Origin: Carnegiea gigantea
Taxonomy: Eukaryota; Streptophyta; Magnoliopsida; Caryophyllales; Cactaceae
Length of the DNA: 64,000 nt
NCBI GenBank assembly: GCA_029747015.1
Contig: JAKOGI010000004.1
Location: 1,173,501 to 1,237,500, forward strand
Direction: 5' to 3'
Shown piece by piece: positions 11,801-23,825 of this stretch. The translations under genes and the position numbers were made by a program. Every line of letters starts with the position of its first letter. Position 1 is the stretch's first letter. The notes beneath the pieces were generated by a model. It did not search any database, was not told the DNA's origin, and saw only the letters and a program-made list of their open reading frames with translations.

Positions 11801-12745
11801 TTCGGTACAACCAAGATATATATACTAGGCATCGTTCAGTTTACGCTACAGCTTCCTCCCATCACAAATACTCAGTTCCAATTCAACTTGAACGAACTAT
11901 AATCGATAAACTTTCATCAAAGTTAACAATAAATAGGAGGAAGAGGGAACCCACCTCGAATCCAAGCTAAGGGACCTGTTTTAGGGTTCGATTTGGGTGG
12001 CTCGATGCAGGGCTCGGTTCGCTCCCTTGCTCTGCCGCTACCTCTCTCTTTCGCTACCCACTCTGCTCCCCGCCGTGTCACCGGCGTCCAGCAAGGGTGG
12101 CCACGCTGGTGGCGGTCGCCTGGGGTCGAGGTCCCGAGACCTTGACCACGGCTCTGTTCTCTCGCACCCGCCTCTCTTTCTGCTCGAATTGGGCGTCGAC
12201 CGGGGAGGGGGACGGCCAGGCGCGCGTCGGCCGGACGCCGGCGGCGACGCCGGTGCCTCCCTGGCCCTCCCCCGGTGTGTGTCGTGGCTGGAAGCCCCCT
12301 CCCCTCTTCGCGATCCTTCTATCGAAAAGAAGGGGGCTTCGGTCCCTTTTTAATTGTTTTTTTCCTTTTTCCTTTTTCTTTTGTTCTTACTGCTAACTGA
12401 TAATAACACCAACCCACTGTACCATAAATCCAAATTTTCCGACCTCCAAATCTTAAACTGTAACCATTAACATAATCATCGATTGATTATTCGCCTTTTG
12501 AGTATATTAAGGTTCGATTCAATAAATTGCAAGATGGTTCTCACAGTTCGACATTCTCGTCGTATTTGGAAATCTGTTTAATGTAGTACCCGATAATAAT
12601 CCTTAATACCAATAAAACTAATAATAATGGAAATACTAATATTTCTTTCAATAAAATCAGCCCTCGGGCGGACTTCATCGATATTTGTTCACTTTATAAC
12701 GATATGAATCGGCTTATCGAAGGGGATAAAAATCCCGGGTGTTAC

Positions 12746-12759
12746 ATCCTTCCCCCCTT
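12746..12759 (-). other. LARD polypurine tract
   Basis: The minus strand reads TAAGGGGGGAAGGA immediately before the 3' LTR start TGTAACACCCGGG, where second-strand priming needs it. Confidence 0.85.
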
Positions 12760-15700
12760 AAAACAATTTCATCATCGAAATTCCAGGGTCTATATTAAGC
12801 CACCTATAGCACTTACACACACCCGGTACAATCCATATAACTCATTACAGAATTAGAAAATCTTTTGCACAATGAATGAAATTCCCCAAAGAGCTTATGG
12901 AATCCTGTCACCACTTCGCCAACATTTGCAAGCGTCTACTTGCTCTACTCAGGCGTCAAGGGTGAATCGCATTGGAGAGGGCAAAGGAGTGGACATGGAA
13001 AACTATATTAACTCACCTTTGCAAGAAGCACAAACTTTGGATCATTTAAGCACTATTCGTCTCATAATAAGGAACGCTAGACACAAGCATCGCCCTGAGT
13101 TGGCTTCCAAGGGTATAACACTAGGCCATAACCATTAAAGGCCGTACATGGCAATTCATTCTCAAATCACCTTTAGGGGTTAAAACGGTTATGCTTGAGA
13201 TTCCCAATAATCCTTTAAAGTGCTAAGGGTACCACCCAATATTACGTAAGATTACTTTGACACAATGGCAGTTCATAGAATCGGTGATTCAATATTACAG
13301 GCCAAGAGGCATGTGCAACCTGAAGCAGTCCATTACATATCTCGAGGGACGCTTACAAGAGCGGTACATATGCAACCATCATTGTGGTTACTTACATTGA
13401 TAACCCTGCTTCAAAACTCAATGAAGGGTTACGGCAAAGACTTCTACATAATCCTGAATTCAATCATCATGATTAAGGTGCTCATGAGCAATTTCGTACA
13501 TATGGAGTTATATCTTAAGAAATGATAGGGCTAATTATGGAAAATGGTGTCATGTCTCGCCACTAGTCAACTGGATGGGGGAGAAATTCAAACCTAATGG
13601 CCAAGGTATAATGAGACAATATTGTCAGCACGCATGATGGAGGCACTGTCCATGATTTTCTATGAAATCTACCATGTATCACTTAAAACTCGTTAAGCGA
13701 TACATAATGCAAGACGGTTCCGTCACATCATGTGAGAACACTCAGTTGAACCCTTGCTAGGGTTGTTCTTCCCATGTCTAGACATATGTTGTAAAGAGGT
13801 GCATTCAAGTATGGTCGCGAGTACATTAACATGTGGTATAGCCATAATATAGAGGGCATAAGGCGACCAAATGTGAATGCAACTCCTAAGATGACCATAT
13901 CCTCCCCGAAGCATTTGGGCAACTAGCCAGACAATACATCATAAGAACATTAGGCTTAGTTTAGATAGAAAAGGAGTACCTCCACTGATGTCAGCGTACC
14001 TTCCAATGATGCGTGCAAAGATAAGCATAAAACTGCTAGGGGCCGTGGCTGAACCATCATACTATGAAGTATGTTCACAATTAGCCCCTTAGCTATAGCA
14101 TAAAGGACTAGTTGCTGCGCAATGATTCATTGAACCCACTTATATGGAACAACAATTCACGCAGGCTGAACTATTGGGTCAATTCAGTGACATACCCAAC
14201 TAGAAGCAAGCCAACGAAACACTAATGGTTTATTTACAGTGCTATGCACGCATAAATCATACAAATGACCATGCTTACTATTCCATGTAACTATACAAGC
14301 TTCCCGAATCCTCACATTGTTCATAGCACTATAATTGTGCTTCAAAACACATAGGTTCATAATAGTGCTACACAAAAGGGCATCTAGACGGGTATACTTG
14401 ATTGCAACCCCCTGGCGCAAGCTAAAATCATTAGTATGTCTTGGGGCTTGCCCATAAGTATTAGAATTTAGCCACTAAGCTACAAACCAGAGTAGAAACA
14501 ATGACATCAATGATTTTATAAATATGCATTGAAGCTTTGCGATACATTTATCGTAGAAGGTCATCGTAGAGGTTCGAGAAACTCTTAGTATGGATGGGAG
14601 GGTTTTACCCTTTCTCTATAAACCATGCCAGCTTCCACACTTTGTGCTAGTGCTTACACAATGTTGAAAAGGCATAAGGTCCCTCCTCCGGTAGTAGCGA
14701 GATGATACATGTGGCATAACAATTCCAAAGTCTGCCAGATTCTTCCCTTTATTATCCCTCGAGGTGTATCAGGGCTGTGAATCACTGAACTTAAATCGTC
14801 TGCCTACTGGCAAAGTAATGGACATTGAACGATGAATCCATTGTCGGCTGGCAAAGCAGTGAATATTAAACTTTGAGTCCTCTGCCTACTAGTAGAGCGA
14901 TGAGCATTGAACTTTGAATCTTTCGCCTATAGTAGAACTGTGAACATTGAATCTTAAAACTTCATGTAAACTTTGACGGAGGGTGCTAGGTTGCCTAACA
15001 ACTTATTCAATGTAACTGGATGCTCATTACTTACTTCCTTTTAAAAGGACCCCTCGACCCGTTGATTGGTCACTCGACGTATTCAGTTGAGCAGTCCAGC
15101 GATTTAAGGCTACGTTGTTACCAACGACTTAGCAATTAAAACAGGCAACTAGCAACCATTTAGAAACACCCCGACATCATGTGAATAATCAATACCACCA
15201 ATCATTGGAGTCACATGAACACTCGATGTGTGGAAAATCGTTGGGACACCTGTAAAGAATTGAATACATCCACACATCGAGTGAAACAGGCAACCCATCA
15301 TTGAAAGCATACAAATAAGCATTTACAACTTCCGAGAGTCTCTAAGAATGGCAAGTCAGCAGAAACACTTATTCACAACGAGCGTAGTGCTGAGCTGGCT
15401 CAAGGGTAATAGTGGTTACATACTGGGGTGCCAAAAATACCGTTCTATGTACGTAACAATTCAGGTCAAGGCCACAACTGAACGTCAAAGCACTCGTGCG
15501 AACATGCACGCGTACAAGGTTCTGGCTTAATTCCCTTGACATGCACAGCACAATCTTGAAAAGGATGCTGTCATGTACACAACATGATAGGGTATTGCCC
15601 CAAAGGGCTTTCAGTCAGGGGAGAAACCATTATTCACTTACAACTGGTCATTTGACATGTAAGCATCTATACATTTAGTCACGCCTAGAGACTTATGCTC

Positions 15701-16252
15701 ATAGAACGAGACTCGAATATTAGTGCTGATACAGTTGCATGTCTTTAAATGCAACAGCAACGTTTAACCTTATAATAGGAAGAATCGTCCAATGCGAAGC
15801 AAAACCTTTAATCTCACGGATTGGGAAAACCCTTGACTTTCCATGTCTCTAAACTTCGATAAATTCTTGGCTGCTTCCAGCCCTTTCTCTACTAACCATT
15901 GAATACGTTTGCCCGCACCGTTATAGGGCTCAAGGAGCAAACCGTACATCAAGAACAAGAATAAGCTTAGAGCATATATTTTGCTAACTGTTTAAGTCCA
16001 ATTCAAGCATAATTGAAACCTTTGCTTTAAATCACTAAAGCATCAATAAAACATATATACAAGGCTATCATTACTATGCTAACACTCAGCTTGCTCTAGC
16101 AAGCTACTCATTCTTTTAATCAAACAGCTTATTCAAGCCACACATAGTCACTAACGCAACGACTTTCACGCCAAAGCACCTTTACACACATGGCACATCA
16201 ATTAGCACCTCCTCATGTAAATAACTATATACAATGTAAGCCTATGGTCGTA
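12760..16252 (-). other. LARD internal region, non-coding
   Basis: About 3.5 kb between polypurine tract and primer-binding site. Only short open frames (under 90 codons) occur, none resembling gag or pol. The block at about 14775-15180 is a diverged, collinear relative of the LTR segment at 10850-11110: the CTGCCTACTGGCA repeats, TGTAAACTTT, TCAATGTAAC and ACCATTTAGAA occur in the same order. Conserved structure rather than protein coding is what LARD interiors normally carry (packaging and priming signals). Confidence 0.75.
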
Positions 16253-16271
16253 GGACCTTACTCTGATACCA
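16253..16271 (-). other. LARD primer-binding site (tRNA-iMet type)
   Basis: The minus strand reads TGGTATCAGAGTAAGGTCC, starting two bases after the LTR end. The first 11 bases fit the 3' end of plant initiator tRNA-Met. Confidence 0.85.
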
Positions 16272-16273
16272 CC

Positions 16274-19200
16274 TGTAATGCCCCCAACCCTATGGCTAGG
16301 AGTGTTAGCATTTTTCTTTAAATCTTGGGATAAAACGGACAGAGTTTCCCCTGAAACTTGACTATTTTCCAGGTTTAAAGCCTTACAATAAATTTCCTGC
16401 ACAAGAAAAACATAACGATAAAGGCTAACTAACTCAACGGCTACCCGTCAGAGTTCACAGCTCTACGGGCCACCCGCCCGGAGTATCACAACCAGCGCAG
16501 TTCAATGCTTAAACAAACGAACAATGAAAAGTACAGCCCTGGGCAACTTAGATAGTGGCTCACACGGCCTTACAGAGCGACTCTAAATGAAATGCAATAC
16601 AGTCACACAAGAGATGAAATTACACGTCGTTACATCATAATACAATTTGCAGTTCACATACAAGCTCATAACTTTACTCTTAGGATAGCAGTGACTCCAT
16701 CTCGGCTTACAGGGACCCACTTTTACCTGTTATTTCAGAAACCTGGGAAGGAAACAATAATAAATGGGGATGAGCAATCATCGCTCAGTGGATAACCCCT
16801 TTTTCTAAACAATATTTAAATGCAATAATAACTTACGACAGCTGTTCGAATTTCCTTCTCTTTGCAGAATATTCCAATCACAATGCAAGAGAAATAGCCT
16901 TTGCACCACCCGCTTAAATTTGAAAGTAGCTATACTTAATAAACTTCCATATGACATTCATATGAATGCATAAACGCAATGAAAATCGAGGAGTTTAACC
17001 CACAAATACGACTTGCTGGAATGTCTGTTACGAAAATCATTAAAACTTTATATACATTGCTCCGTACATTATTAAGGCTTATTTCTGTACATATAATCTA
17101 TGTTGTACATAGTCCTTAAACTTCGTTGAAGATGCTGTCAGGTAATTAGCTATATGAGTTTAATAATGATATTAAAACCATCGTCATGCTCAATGCGATG
17201 AAATCACCACACCCATGATACCACTACCACATACAGTGATAAGTCATATATAGGAGTAAATTTCTTTGCTAAAACATAGAACAATAATCATACGGTGAAA
17301 CAGATACTATATCATGTGATTGGTAGGATCTCTACATGCTTGTTGGCGGAACTGTAGGATATATAAACTTTAAATTCTCTACCTGTTGGTAGAACTATAG
17401 AACTGTAACACAATTTATGAACTATGAAACATTTGATAAGACTATACGTATGAAACGTTGTACTTTGAATCATATGCATGCTGGCAGAGCTATGAACGCT
17501 GTACTTGGAACTTCTGCCTATTGGTAGAACTATGAACTTTGAACTTTGAAACTTCTGCCTATTGGCAGAATATGAACTTTGAACTTTGAAACTTCTGCCT
17601 ATTGGCAGAACTATGAACTTTAGGCTTTGAAACTTCTACCTGTTAGCAGAACTATGAAACACTGAACTCTGAAGTCTCTGCCTACTGACAGAACAATAAA
17701 CACTGAACTTTGAAACATTAAAGTTGAAGTTCTATGTAAACTTTAAAAGGAGATACTGGGTTGGTTACGCTAAGAATCCAATTGATGCAATGTAACCTAT
17801 GCCCATTACTCAATCTCATCGATCCGATGTTTAGGGTTATTTCATTACCAATGATTTGTCAATGAAAACATGCGACCGATAAAACATTTAGAAGCGTTTC
17901 GGAATTAGGTAATTAAGCATTCATAACTATATCATTTCTGTACAAGCACTATAAACGATGAATACATGTAATCAATGAGCTATATATAGTCGACAAGTTT
18001 TACATAGTTGATAGCTTTAAATAATCAATAAACTATTTATTATATAATTAACAAACTACGTATAAATCAATAAACTTTAGAACATCAATAAACCACATAT
18101 AAATCGATAAGCTTTATATAATCAATAGACTCTCTATAATCGATACACAACAGATAATCGTTAATCATCGATACGCTGTGTATATAATTGATAAACTTCA
18201 GATAATCGAACGACTAAAATCCAAATCCCTAAACTTCATACAATCGATAAATCGCTAAATTTCCTTTAAATCGATAAATCGCTAAACTTCCTTTAAATCG
18301 ATAATCGCTAAACTTCCTTTAAATCGATAATCGCTAAACGTTATATAAATCGATAAATCGATAAACCTTATATAATTCGATGAGTCGCTAAATTCATATA
18401 AACCGAAAAACGCTAAACTTAATATAAATCGATAAACACTAAACTTCATATGAATCAATAAACGTTATAAAATCAAATAATCCTCATATAACCGATTCCG
18501 ACTCGATAAACTATGTATACGTGAATAAATTTCATGTAATCGATAAACTATATATATAATCGATAAACTTTTGTTTGGTACAACCAAGATATATATACTA
18601 GGCATCGTTCAGTTTACGCTACAATTTCCTCACATCACAAATACTCAGTTCCAATTCAACTTAAACGAACTATAATCGATAAACTTTCATCAAAATTAAC
18701 AATAAATAGGAGGAAGAGGGAACCCACCTCGAATCCAAGCTAAGGGACCCGTTTTAGGGTTCGATTTGAGCGGCTCGATGCGGGGCTCGGTTCGCTCCCT
18801 TGCTCTGCCGTTACCTCTCTCTTTCGCTGCCTACTCTACTTGCCGCCGTGTCACCGGCGTCCGGTGAGGGTGGCCATGCTGGTGGCAGTCGCCAGGGGTT
18901 GAGGTCACGAAACCTTGACCACGGCTCCGTTCTCTCGCACCGGCCTCTCTTTCTGCTCGAATTGGGCGGTGACCGGGGAGGAGGACGGCCGGGCGCGCGT
19001 TGGCCGATCACCGGCGGCCACGCCAGTGCCTCCCTGGCCCTCTCCCGGTGTGTGTCGTGGCTGGGAGCCCCCCTCCTCTCTTTGCGGCCCTTCTGCCGAA
19101 AAGAAGGGGGCTTCGGCCCCTTTTTAATTTTTTTTCCTTTTTCCTTTTTCTTTTGTTCTTGCTGCTAACTGATAATAATACCAACCCACTGTACCATAAA

Positions 19201-19518
19201 TCCAAATTTTCCGTCCTCCAAATCTTAAACTGTAACCATTAATATAATCATCGGTCGATTATTCGCCTTTTGATTATATTAATGTTCGATTCAATAACTT
19301 GCAGGATGGTTTCCACAGTTCGACATTCTAGTCGTATTCAGAAATCTGTTCAATGTAGTGCCCGATAATAATCCTTAATACCAATAAAACTAATAATAAT
19401 AGGAATACTAATATTCCTTTCAATAAAATCAGCCCTCGGGCGGACTTCATCGATATTTGTTCACTTTATAACAATATGAATCGGCTTATCGAATGGGACA
19501 AAAATCTCGGGTGTTACA
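16274..19518 (-). repeat. LARD 5' LTR
   Basis: 3,245 bp and collinear with 9475-12745 throughout, including both tandem arrays and the GC-rich block (18780-19120). In the first ~285 aligned bases I count 14 transitions, 1 transversion and 1 indel. The excess of C/T and G/A changes fits deamination of methylated cytosines. The outer end GTTACA at 19518 is followed by the TSD ATAGT. Confidence 0.92.
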
Positions 19519-19523
19519 ATAGT

Positions 19524-22320
19524 CTATCCAGCTCTTCTTTCCATGTGGATACCGAACGAAGATGCATCATTTACAACAACCTCTAAGTTTGTCCTTAGGC
19601 CATTGATGGTTATAAAAGACACCCAAATACCCTAATATGTTCATATGAAGGTTTAATATTAAGCGTGACTTCATAGGTGTTTTCCATCCAACACTAGGGA
19701 GGGCATTCTATTTATTAAATATATAGCAGTTAAGATACATTTTCCCTAAAATTCAAGAGGCAAATTAGCTAGAAATCAAAGTGCCTTAGCAACATTCAAC
19801 ATATGACGATGTTTTCTTTCAACCCTTCTATTTTGTTGAGGTGTATCAACACAACTAGTTAGATGTACAATTCATGTTCCCCATAAAATTTCTTTATAGG
19901 TCCGGATGCGAACTCACTCCCGTTATCTCTTCTAATTATTTTTACCTTAGCTCCAAATTGTGTGTTGACCATTATACAAAAATTTGTCACCAGTTGTGAA
20001 GCCTCACTTTTTCCTTGCAAATAAGTCCACGCACCTTTATTAACATAATCAAGAATGATAAGAAACTAGCAAGCACCGCAAAAGGATTTAACATGACATC
20101 CATCCCATACATCACAAAATATGAGATCAAAACACTTAGAGGCTACTAGCATACGAGTTTGTTTAGCATGTAGACACACATCACAAAAATCATCTTTATT
20201 TTTACTACTAGTATCTAATTAAATGTTGCTAGAAACTTTAGAAAGAGCTTGACTTGAAGGATGCCCCATCCTACGATGCCACAATCCATGTGAGATAGCC
20301 TTGTTGACTTGAATGCTCACTTTTGGACCATTCTTTTAGATAAAAGCCCCTCTTCTGAACTCATCCACTCCAATTAGGTTCTTCACAGTAAGGTCCTATA
20401 CCACAAAGCCTCTTAGTGAATGTTACCAAGCAACAATCTAATAACTAAGTTATGGGTATCAAGTTACAATCCAATCTAAAATCAATTTAGGATTTAGTTC
20501 AATGGAGTCTCCTTTAATTGCATATGACATAGCTCCATTAGCCAAACTAACAGGAATATGCTCAATATTACTAACTTCATTCAACAAATTTATGTCACCT
20601 GTTATGTGGTATGATGCATCACTATCAAAGAGTCATTCTTTCCTGCTCGAGAGTTTGTCAAGTCCTAGCTTTGGAGTTTCAATTAGACTCAAGAGGCGCT
20701 GTACCTGATCCTGAGAGAAACCAAGCACAGCTGAGCTACTACCTTCATTATCATGTGTTGTCGTTGTTGAGTATGATTTCTGCCCTTGACCCATCACCAC
20801 ATAAGATACTTCTTAGGTTGCACTGAGTGCTGTTTCTCTTCCTTTCCCGGAATTAGATCATCCTCCTTCGCGACTTATGTGACCCTGCCGCAGCTAAGGG
20901 TGTGCAAAAAAACTCGAAATCGAACACCGAACTGAAAAAATCGAATCAAAAAACCGGTTAACCGAACAATTTTTTCATAAAAGTCGGTTACGGTTTGAAC
21001 TATTTGAAAATTTGGTTAACCGGCGGTTAACCGAACCGAAAATAATTTTATTTTTTAAAAAAATTATACATAAAAAATAAAAAAATTAGGTAAGAAAGCA
21101 CACTTTTTTATTATTTATAAATGGTAACCAAAGTTTAATTTTTATAAAAAGAATTTAAACATAACAAAAATAAAAAATTTAGGTAAGAAAGTATAAGTTT
21201 TTTATTATTTATAAACGGTTAACCGGTAACCGAACCCAAAAAATCGGTTAATCGAACCGAAAAATCGGTTAACCGAAATTTTCGGTTAGCCGAAAAACGG
21301 TTAATCGAAAATTTCGATTCGGCTACGGTTCAGAATTTTTTTAAACCGAAAAACTGGTTAACCAACTTTCGATCAACCGAAACTCCAGTTAACCGGTTTT
21401 GCACACCCTTAGCCGTAGCTGCCTCGACCTCCTCGAGTATTCTAGTAGGGCTGATAGCCACTTAGTTATCATGCCCATTCTTACCACAATGCTTGCACAC
21501 AGGTCTTTCTGGTCTCAAGGCGTCCCGTGGCTTGCATGATGACAAAGGCAGTCCCAGCTTCATATTTTTGGTCTCGGCTAACCATGACCATCCTAGAGTT
21601 CTCCTACTATTGAACCAACTTAAAAATTTTGCCAAGTAAGGATAATGGTTTCAAGATCAAAATCTACTTCTAACCATAGAGAATGATTCATCATCGGGCC
21701 CCATTAAGAACTGGTGTACTTCATCTTCTTCCAACATTTTTGTCATCTTCTTAGCCGCCCCACAGGTGCATTTGGGCAACTCTGCATAATTCTCCAACTC
21801 ATTCCATAAGCTCATCAATTTTGAGAATAAAATTCATGGCATCCTGGCCTTCTTGTTTGCTTGAGGCAATTTCAGCTTTCAGTTGATGTATTCTATGAAC
21901 ATTTGGAATGAAATATCTTTTCCAAATATTTTCCGACATCTTTTGTGCAAAATCAACATAGCTATGCTTGGATGTAGCTTAGGATCTGTCAGATTCATAA
22001 CCCATGATGTGATCATGTAATTCATCATCTCTGACATATTGGCTTCCGTCGAAAAACGCACCATCCTTGACCACCGGCTTGGTTAGTTTTCCGTTGATGA
22101 AAGCCAGTTTATTTTTGGCTTTAAGTGTTGTTCGTACAGCTTGTTCCCATAGATCATAGTTTTTTAATTGAACCTAACCTCGATTATAATCACTCCTGGT
22201 GAATCAGGTGGATGAGAAAATAAGGTGATTGGCTATCAATGGCCTTTTGCTTTCAATGATTTAGGGCTTTGGTCTCATCGTCTTTCTCCATGGCCTTATG
22301 CTTTCAATGATTTAAGGGCT
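19524..22320 (-). pseudogene. Copia gag, protease and integrase (5' half)
   Basis: Read right to left. Gag fragments lie at about 22070-21560 (ITSWVMNLTDPKLHPSIAM and following). A zinc knuckle begins VCKHCGKNGHDN (near 21490), its last Cys position followed by a stop. After the hAT-type insertion comes a protease-like segment reading DSDASYHITGD near 20610, where active enzymes have DSGA. The GAG-pre-integrase motif HRRMGHPSSQALSKVSSN is near 20270. The integrase core shows FDLIFCDVW, IIRRDNGSEF (near 19920) and [12 protein letters not shown] (near 19830), so the DDE triad is visible. Stops and frame changes are scattered throughout. The reading continues across the LARD into 9474. Confidence 0.88.
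20895..21411. mobile_element. Non-autonomous hAT-type element, copy 2
   Basis: 517 bp with termini TAAGGGTGTGCA and inverted TAAGGGTGTGCA. It is flanked by GCCGCAGC (20887-20894) and GCCGTAGC (21412-21419), which agree at 7 of 8 bases. The sequence is homologous to copy 1 at 2395 and shows the same CGGTTAACCG-rich arms and AT-rich core. It is inserted between the gag zinc knuckle and protease region of the Copia element and is non-coding. Confidence 0.88.
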
Positions 22321-22324
22321 CATT

Positions 22325-22337
22325 GGATCTGACACCA
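22325..22337 (-). other. Copia primer-binding site
   Basis: The minus strand reads TGGTGTCAGATCC directly after the LTR end. It is a slightly altered iMet-tRNA complement and abuts the 5' LTR at 22338. Confidence 0.8.
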
Positions 22338-22531
22338 TGAAATAAAAGCAATAGAGAAGATAGGAGAGAAAGACGTACTACTATATTAATTGCATGAGCC
22401 ATGGCCTCACTACGTAAATACAACGGAGAAGACACCAGAAACCCTAGCTAAACTCCCAACTTACATGACAAGAAATGATAAAGAATAAAAATATTTGCAA
22501 AATATTTTATACAAAATATATTTCCTTATCA
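22338..22531 (-). repeat. 5' LTR of the nested Copia element
   Basis: 194 bp, starting TGAAATAAAAGC and ending CCTTATCA on the plus strand. It is followed by the TSD CTCCT and is homologous to 7109-7299. Confidence 0.9.
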
Positions 22532-22536
22532 CTCCT

Positions 22537-23290
22537 CAATACTCCAGTTTCTCACTTTTTAAAATGGGGTGTAAGGAGGAGTAAGAAAGGATAAGTAAAA
22601 TGGTTTACATGTTTGCCCTCATTAAAACCAAGTATAATAGAATTTAATATATTTCGTGGGAATACAATTCTTTTATTTTCTCTTATTCATTCTAAGATTC
22701 TTTTAAATGAGGCTAAACATTATGCTCTTTAAACTTCAAACAAAAATAAACAACTTACTTTTATTTATTCCCACTTATTCTTACCTGTGGTGTTACCCTT
22801 ATTTACTATTGCTTACTCTTAATCCCGCTAGCCCCTATTTAAGACATATTGTTTTCATTGGTAAATTGACTTTTATCAACTCCCACCAACTTTTGCAAAC
22901 TCATATTACAAAAAAATTCAAATTCTTTCCAACTCTAACCAACTTCTACCAACGTCTACCTACTATTACCAATCCCTTTCAAAAATTTTTACAAAACAAT
23001 CTCCACTCATTCACATTTTGGACGATATCCTTCAACTTGCATAACTTCTTTTAATCTTTTTCAACCTTAATCAACTTACCAATTATGTCTTAAAAAAATC
23101 AATTTCTATTTTCTTATGTCAATCTTTACCAACTTTATCCACGTGCAAACCTCCGTTTACCAACGATGGAACTCTTACATTTCTCCAAACTGACGGCCCT
23201 CCCAAACGGAGCCTAAAAGGTCGGAACCTCTCACATCCGTCTCCGGGTGGCGGCTGCAACCTCCGGTCTCTTACGTCCGGCTTCACGTTC
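22537..23290. other. Intergenic, upstream of LSM2
   Basis: AT-rich DNA with repeated CCAACTTCTACCAAC-like motifs (22870-23060), then a GC-richer stretch from 23200 (CTCCGGGTGGCGGC, CGGTCTCTTACGTCCGG) and a CTCTCTCTCTCTG run. The GC-rich part probably includes the LSM2 promoter and 5' leader. I cannot fix a TSS or TATA box. Confidence 0.4.
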
Positions 23291-23825
23291 GCGGCACCTC
23301 TCTCTCTCTGTCTACACTTTAAACTCGTTGTATTCGTGCCTCATTGGGGACTCTGTAGTGCATACAGGTGTGGAATATCAAAATGACCGTCTGTTTAATC
23401 CTATCGTACCACTCATTTCCATTTAGTTGATTTTGAAGTTGGGATTACTACCCTTGATTGCTGCTATGCAAATTCCCTCTCCCCCACTTCGATTTTGTTT
23501 TGTTTTTGTGCCCAGATTTCAGTCTGATTTTAGTTCTCATGGGTTTTTGTAAATTGTGAAATAGGTTCTTTGAATACATTTAGAAAAAGGAACATCTGGG
23601 AACCTGTTTGTCCACCTGAGACTTGTGCTTTCGACTAATCAGGAATCTGGTTATATTTGGATGATTTGATATCAATCTTGGAAAAAATTTCAGATTGGAT
23701 TTATGCTTTGAGCGGCCCCACTTTGGTTGTGTCTCTGTCAGGTTTTGTGCCTAAGATCTGACCAGTTCTCTGTAATTGTTTACAGATTTATTCCCAGTGT
23801 AAGAACTCCGGAGAATTGGAAAAAA

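Larger units (their letters stand above)
9475..12745 (-). repeat. LARD 3' LTR
   Basis: 3,271 bp. Near 10672-10905 there are tandem copies of a roughly 41-bp unit with CTTCTGCCTATTGGCAGAAC. From 11170 to 11780 there is an AT-rich array of AATCGATAAATCGCTAAA units. A GC-rich block at 11990-12340 sits 400-750 bp inside the element-sense start of the LTR. Open frames in that GC-rich block have no recognisable domain and are not called as genes. Confidence 0.92.
9475..19518 (-). mobile_element. Complete LARD-like non-autonomous LTR retrotransposon
   Basis: A 10,044-bp element with a perfect 5-bp TSD ATAGT (9470-9474, 19519-19523). It has two 3.2-3.3-kb LTRs (TGTAAC...GTTACA termini), an iMet-type primer-binding site, a polypurine tract and a 3,528-bp internal region. 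The order of PBS and PPT shows it lies on the minus strand. I found no gag, protease, integrase or RT in any frame. Large LTRs with a roughly 3.5-kb non-coding interior match the LARD class (large retrotransposon derivatives), which rely on proteins from autonomous partners. The target was the pol gene of an older Copia element. Confidence 0.9.
7109..22531 (-). mobile_element. Copia element with nested insertions
   Basis: This is a complete but dead Ty1/Copia retrotransposon read right to left. The 5' LTR is at 22338-22531, the PBS at 22325-22337, gag through integrase lies at 19524-22320, RT and RNase H at 7478-9474, then a polypurine tract and the 3' LTR at 7109-7299. The 5-bp target duplications CTCCT (7104-7108, 22532-22536) match exactly. 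Removing the LARD (9475-19518) and the hAT-type element (20895-21411) leaves about 4.85 kb, a normal size for a short-LTR Copia element. Coding sequence is interrupted by stops and frameshifts, and catalytic residues are altered. Confidence 0.93.

Noticed and set aside
11997..12396. Open frames of ~100-120 codons in the GC-rich block of the LARD LTR, repeated at 18800-19168
   Set aside because: They occur in overlapping frames on both strands, follow from GC-rich composition, are antisense to the element, and the two LTR copies do not conserve one frame. No domain.
12760..16252. Small open frames in the LARD interior as possible genes
   Set aside because: All under 90 codons, scattered over both strands, with no gag/pol or host similarity.
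6970..22840. A MITE split by the Copia insertion, suggested by GTAAGGGTG-like motifs on one side and inverted counterparts near 22780
   Set aside because: Matches are short and low-complexity, and no terminal repeats or target duplication could be defined.
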